Positions 59,093 through 64,000 of a stretch of DNA of 64,000 nucleotides are shown one piece after another. Numbering within the stretch: the first letter of the stretch is position 1; each line of letters opens with the position of its first letter. The notes below the pieces were generated by a model that was given only the letters and a program-made list of their open reading frames with translations, made no database searches and was not told the DNA's origin. The position numbers and the translations under genes were made by a program. The DNA comes from Pisolithus tinctorius (Eukaryota > Basidiomycota > Agaricomycetes > Boletales > Pisolithaceae). The stretch lies in the NCBI GenBank assembly GCA_024663395.1, contig JANFAH010000012.1, positions 1,488,001 to 1,552,000 on the forward strand, given 5' to 3'.

Positions 59093-61105
59093 CTAACGAC
59101 GTGACTTAGCCTTTGACTTGCCAGACTTGCTAGCAGCGCTGGTACTGGTATGTTTGCGAGCGGGGCGTTTGGGGGTGATCGCAGCTCCTTCGACATTGGT
59201 ATTTGGCGCATTTTTACGTGGAGAACGACGGAGGGTTGGCGTGGATTCCTCCTCGGGATCAGAGTTATGGTCGAATGACAGCACACGGACATGTAGGTGC
59301 TTTTTAGAAACTTTCTTCACTTTAGCGGGGCTCGGCGTGGTGTGCTCAGATGATAGAGAACTAAATGATGGTCCAGCCGAGGCATTCTCGTCCTCCGCTC
59401 TCCCGGAATGATGTGAGGATGGAGACGGTCTCGCCAAGGCATGTTCGTCTTGTCCAGTTCTGGAAAGAGGGGGAGATGAACGCGGGGGTGTAGGGGGCCT
59501 TGCATTGACCCTCTGCTTCGCTGCCACACGTGCAGCCATCTGAGCTTGCATCTTCTGTAAGCTGCTTGTTGACGAGGCCGCCTCTTCTGTGTTGAAATCA
59601 CCGATGGCACCTGCACCACTGTCACGACCACTCTCGTTCCTAAAGATCTTCCTGTTATATTCACAACACATCAGTGGCGACAATACCCAGGAGTGTTGAA
59701 TCTTGATACGTACATATTCCACCATTTCTTCAAATCCACAACCCAGTCTTCATCAGGACACTCGCGTATCATCTTGATGATACCATAATAAAATTTGCGG
59801 TAATTGAAGTCCCCATCCACTTCGCCCCACTTATTCTTGGAACTCATGGCATAACGTGCCTGGGCCAGTTAGTTAGTTAGCATCCGTCATCATGTCAAGC
59901 AGCCTTAATTACGCACCTGCACGCTCGCATATGCTATGTGTTCCGGCTCAACACTTGTCATGCCATGCAAAATTGCGTTGCAGGGCCGTGTTCCACGGCT
60001 TTGCTCACCTAAGGCAGTCGAGGGACCAGTGAAAATGTGGCGCATGACCTGTTGGGTAACACAAATACTTGATTATCTGCACGTCGAGTAATAGCTGGAC
60101 CACATACCCTTTCAAGCACATATCCTTTGAACAAACCATCACTCTGGTTTTCTTCATCCCATTGGACCGCAGGGGGATCACCTTCCCACAAGAAAAGCGG
60201 GAATTCCTCTGCTGTCATTCGAATGTTGCCTTCGATGAGTTGTTGACGCGTTCTGATTACATATCAATCCAGATGTAAATGGCAGTGCAAAGAAACGCAC
60301 CTGCTTGGGTTTTTGATGAACTCGTCCCTCGCAGAAGCGGGACAAAGCATGCGTGCTAAAACAGGGTGGTTGACGCCCATACCAGATTTTGATCCCGCAC
60401 TCGTAATTGGGGGTGATACACCAGCCTCTAATGGACGTGGTGCAACATACTGACCAATGTAAGCTCTGAGACGCGTAGCATCGTCAGAGCGGATCTGACC
60501 TATTGTTATATTCATCTAAACATGCACAACTCAGCGCATATAGCCACTAAAATTCAAAGACATACCTCAGCAACAATGGTGTCGATGACCTTTTTCTTCT
60601 TTGGATCGTTAATTAGCACTTTGAGGCTGGGTGCTTGTTGCAGCAAAGTCTCATAGTCACGTTTGAGGCGTTCGCGTATAGTTGGTGACCTGGAAAGACA
60701 TTACACTACAGAATCGCACAAAGAAATAAAAGGATGCTTACATCTTCTGCGGAATAGAAGCATCCAGTGAGTCATCGTCAGAAAGGTCTGCTTCTTGCCC
60801 AAGCAGCATGCCCTCCTCAATCACGCGCTCGATGTTGCAGAATAGATCTGTGCATCGTGCCATGTACCGTGCTGCAACTTGATACTCTGAGTCGATTTCC
60901 TTCCCTGCCGATTCTTCTACTCTGCTGAAGATGTTATGCTATCACACTAGCAGAGAAAGACGGTCACTTTCCTCATTTTTTCCAATATTTTGGTGCGCTT
61001 TTTACCCTTTCTGCGTGATAGAGACTGCGACGATTCATCCGAGTCGGAATTCCTTTCTTCTTCACTCGCGGAGGAAGGAAATCGTAGTCTCTTGCGACGT
61101 GGCAT
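59093..61105 (-). CDS. DUF6698-domain protein, intron-rich
   Basis: The start ATG is at 61105 (MPRRKRLRFPSSASEEER). Exons continue through an acidic N-terminal part, a segment with DSEYQVAARYMARCTDLFC, an NDPKKKKVID block, NITIGQIRSDDATRLRAYIG, NHPVLARMLCPA, and FPLFLWEGD...GLFKGYVLERV. It then has VMRHIFTGPSTALG, HGMTSVEPEHIAYASVQARYAMSS and VVDLKKWWN, which I recognise as DUF6698 signatures (a basidiomycete family of unknown function). The last exon (down to 59093) is a low-complexity basic tail with PRKN, PKRPARK and SKSGKSKAKSRR. Introns are short with GT..AG borders. It lies about 1.4 kb upstream of the Plavaka gene on the same strand. Confidence 0.75.
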
Positions 61106-62390
61106 CAATGGTAGCAGTGGTAGAAACTAAAGCTGTTAGAACGACATGAGGAGTGATTATGATTAGTCACAATCTGCCCAAATCTGGTGTCTAAGTATCA
61201 CTTGACTACCACCACACGAAGACCGTAGAGACCACACAAGGGAGCCTCCCTCGTTCAAGGTTTTACTAGATATGTAGTGTCATTGAATGCCGGGAGGTAG
61301 CATCTGCACGGCAATAAGACTCGTATATGCACACACATGAATCTATACAATATTTTGAATGGTACCTTCATGCTCATGCTGCACCTCTCTTTCTGCCTTA
61401 CAGGTTTTGCAAAGTATGGAGATATCTATTATATTCATGAATATGCGAGGACGGCAGCCACTCTAGCAGAGGTGCAGGCAAACGGCAGTACTTAGTGATG
61501 AGTTGACGACGCGACTTTCCCACGCATCGGTGGCTGCTGCTGTCCGGCTACTATATCGGGCAATGCCTTAGTTCCGGAACTTTTGTGATGCTCACCGTAT
61601 GAAATTTCATTCCTTCCTCTTTGTGGTTGGGCTTCATGTGGTATATCTGTGACTCACTGAGTCGCAGGTGTGGACACTCCGCCGGAATCTGTCTGAGTCA
61701 GGCTCAATACAGATTTCTTTCCCACAATTTTGGGGTTGGAGAAACCAATAGTCAAAACAAATAGTATGGATAGTCAAAGATAGTTGATGCATAGTCCAAA
61801 AAAAATAGTACAGATAGTCAGAAAAATAGTATGGATAGTCAAAATAGAAATTGAATCTACTAGAAATAGTCCTGGTGACTATCTAGACATTTTTGACTAT
61901 CCAAACATGTAAATGTATGGATAGGCATGGATAGACATTGGTTAATTTCCTGATGCTTCACAGAGTTCAGTGTGATCAGGCAAAGGTGTGGGTCAACAAG
62001 CAGACATTCTCATCTCATGGGGATTTCCTCCCATGTGGTAGCTACCTTTTATTATGTCATATATTTGATATCTTGTTCATTGGGGTGCATCTGCCCTTGC
62101 TCCCACTCTGTATTTTACTCACTCCCTTTGGGGGAATGACATACATCCCACTCCTTACTTGGGAATGAGTTCAACTTGCTGTCTCAACACAGGGTTCAAG
62201 ACATTTTATTTTTTCTTATCTAATGTGTCATCATGTTACTGTCAACTTTTCTGCAAAGCACTGTAATTGACTTCAAGTTCTCCAAGCCATATTTCCTTGT
62301 TGTAGCTGAGTTCTGTACAACCTGAGGGTGTATACATAATTTGAGATACAGAATGCTCCTCCACTACCTGAATAAACCTGTGTTGGAAAC
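61106..62390. repeat. no gene; includes a degenerate ATAGTATGGATAGTCAAAA repeat and a dispersed repeat copy
   Basis: From 61745 to 61950, loose copies of ATAGTATGGATAGTCAAAA and its variants repeat about every 20 bp. 61965-62165 is the CpG-poor relative of 52600-52855. I recognise no coding sequence. Confidence 0.6.
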
Positions 62391-62985
62391 CTAAACTCTC
62401 CAGTTATTGACATCCATTGCCTCTGCAGATTGCAGGGTATGATGAGGGAGTGGCTGGGGTCCAGGGGGTATAACAGCTGGTAGATTTGGTGGTACAAGGC
62501 CAGCAGGTGTTGGGCCCTGTAGCCTGGAGGAGTATATACCACCCAGCTGGACTTGTTGAGTGACATCAAAAGCATCATTTGCAATGTAATGGAGTTTAAG
62601 GCCTTTGACAGTACTTTGAAGTTTCCCTGGTGGGTGGATCCTCATTAGGGACAACATAGTCCAGTAAGCATCAATGGCATCTGCTCCATCACAGATCCAG
62701 TCAGAATACTGTGACCTGTGAAAGTCCCCAGCCTGCAATTGATTTGCTAATTCAGAATATGTTGCTCCTGGTAGTTAGGTAAATGGATTTTCCCACAGTT
62801 ACTGAAGATTTCAGAAGACTCACTACGGCGAGAATTCCACCCTGCAGGCAAATTATCTTCTGTTCTCCTGGTATAGATATCATAGGAGATTCCATAAGAA
62901 CCTGGTGGCTGGTGCATAAGCACCCAGTGAGTATGAAAGGGGATCACAGGGTTTCCATGGGCATCCATCTTTGCTACATCACAAG
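62391..62985 (-). pseudogene. hypothetical two-part gene with a frame break
   Basis: A minus-strand frame (about 62985 to 62747) encodes MDAHGNPVIPFHTHWVLMHQ, then GSYGISYDIYTRR and IHLPNYQEQHIL. It hits a stop after HILN. A second frame (about 62757-62391) continues ANQLQAGDFHRSQYSDWICD and ends at NNWRV. A 2-base shift or an unusual splice at about 62745 would join them. I do not recognise the family. Confidence 0.45.
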
Positions 62986-63081
62986 GACGATGTCTTTCAG
63001 TCTTATATACCTGTACTGGGATCTGTTTACATAATTAGGCCATCATCAGTTTGCATCATTTGGACAGATGCACAGCAGTGT

Positions 63082-63200
63082 ACTAGATCCAAATTGAATG
63101 TTGGTGCAGCACACACCATGCTCCAACAGTGGAAATACTAGATCCAAATTGAATGTTGGAGCATGGTGTGTGCTGCAACAACATTCAATTTGGATCTAGT
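63082..63200. repeat. 46-bp near-perfect inverted repeat with a repeated core in its loop
   Basis: Arms 63082-63127 and 63155-63200 are reverse complements over 46 bp with one mismatch (G/T at the centre of GTTG(G/T)TGC). The 27-base loop contains a third copy of the first arm's start (ACTAGATCCAAATTGAAT, from 63137). A foldback of this strength suggests the end of a transposable element or a cruciform-prone structure. Confidence 0.9.
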
Positions 63201-63564
63201 GGGGCATTTACATAAGGCTGATCAGTGGTGAGAATGTGACTTGAAGTGCTCCGCTTTCACAACTCGGATCCACTGCCACACCCGCAATGCCACCGAGCAT
63301 CAGTCCTTACGGCCAGCAGTCCGATCTGATGCAAGTCGTGCCAGTGCCATTACTCAGGCTATAGTACGTCACCATGATGGTTGAGTCACTGATGTAAATA
63401 CCAACTTCCACTGTCACGGTCCGCAGGCCCCCGGCTCAGGCTGCAGCTGAGTGACTCTTGGGTTGGTGCTGGCCCAGGACTTGGATCCCCTCCCGGACTC
63501 CCTTCGCCAGTGAGCCTTCCTATTATCTGGAAATTACTGGTAGTGAGTTTTTAAGTTCTAGAAA

Positions 63565-64000
63565 ATGACTCCGAGTCGTTCTGTTATCTCCAAACCACAC
63601 CTCCAAGTCCCTTCGCGCTTTCCAGATGAAATTGAACGTTACATCTTCCTTCTCGCAGCCACCAACTCCGAGTCACTGGCAGCTGGGCGGCCCTTCCCAG
63701 CAGCTGCACACTGCCGCTGCCATCGCTACCTCCTTGTTGCAAAGCGCGTTCACCGTTGGTAAGTACAGGCATTGCCAAGCCCGGTTTGGGCCTGTGTCAG
63801 TGTTCTACTGACTGACTACTCCAATCCAATCCAGGTTAGAACCAATGTTATACGAAGTCGTTGACCTTTACCATCAGAAAACTGCTGGGCTGTTCATATC
63901 ATCACTACGATTTCGGCCTGATTTTGCTAAGACAGCAGTCAAGGTGCTGCATCTTCACCCTGCAATTCGCCCTGCACAGGGAGCGGAGATCCTTCAACTG
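63565..64000 (+). CDS. F-box-like protein, 5' part (runs off the window)
   Basis: Exon 1 (63565-63758) begins MTPSRSVISKPHLQVPSRFP and contains PDEIERYIFLLAA, the core of an F-box-like motif common in mushroom proteins. It ends with LLVAKRVHRW. A 76-nt intron (63759-63834, GTAAGT..CCAG) splits the codon in phase. Exon 2 continues LEPMLYEVVDLYHQKTAG and is open to the window end. Basidiomycete relatives usually have this F-box followed by a variable 300-400-residue tail. The rest lies outside, so the C-terminus is unknown. Confidence 0.7.

Overview
The window is nuclear DNA of a filamentous fungus, very probably an agaricomycete basidiomycete. The signs are split genes with GT..AG introns mostly of about 40-75 nt and TE families typical of mushroom genomes: a KDZ transposase, Plavaka/CACTA-like transposases, a PIF/Harbinger transposase and Ty3/gypsy elements with chromodomains. 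DUF6532 and DUF6698 proteins are also present. I see no bacterial-style operons, rRNA or confident tRNA gene. Most of the 64 kb is transposable element, and only a few genes look intact.

Layout. 1-2.6 kb: unassigned DNA with a 229-bp tandem repeat and a MITE-like element with imperfect terminal inverted repeats. 2.7-4.8 kb: a complete six-exon gene of an expanded basidiomycete family of unknown function. 5.2-9.3 kb: a KDZ transposase gene with a damaged N-terminal part and intact catalytic blocks. 10.06-11.8 kb and 12.59-12.89 kb: two minisatellites of 21-22 bp and 44 bp. 13.7-20.2 kb: degenerate pieces (WD40-like fragments, about 315-bp repeats, one transposon-associated C-terminal ORF).

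20.3-32.1 kb: two LTR retroelements inserted 42 bp apart. Element A (20329-24408) has a gag gene but no pol; the pol position is filled by a decayed array of about 156-bp repeats. Element B (24451-32070) is a Ty3/gypsy chromovirus with a GTGAT target duplication, an apparent -1 frameshift signal between gag and pol, and a spliced antisense gene with a Zn2Cys6-like cysteine pattern. 32.1-34.4 kb: a PIF/Harbinger transposase and a probable partner gene. 35.2-38.7 kb: a divergent pair made of a small unknown gene and a spliceable Plavaka-DUF6532 fusion. 41.5-51.9 kb: a second full-length gypsy element (C) on the minus strand with 289-bp LTRs and a CCTCG target duplication. 53.3-61.1 kb: an apparently intact Plavaka-type transposase followed by a DUF6698 gene on the same strand. 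62.4-63.2 kb: a broken hypothetical gene and a near-perfect 46-bp inverted repeat. 63.57 kb to the end: the start of an F-box-like gene that runs off the window.

Decay pattern. In-frame stops in elements B and C, the antisense gene and the Harbinger transposase are all TGA where CGA would restore arginine (about sixteen sites). The paired LTRs of B and C differ almost only by transitions, mostly at CpG. This suggests methylated, decaying TEs. The two Plavaka-type genes, the DUF6698 gene and the 2.7-4.8 kb gene do not show it. All splice models were made by eye from GT/AG sites and frame continuity.
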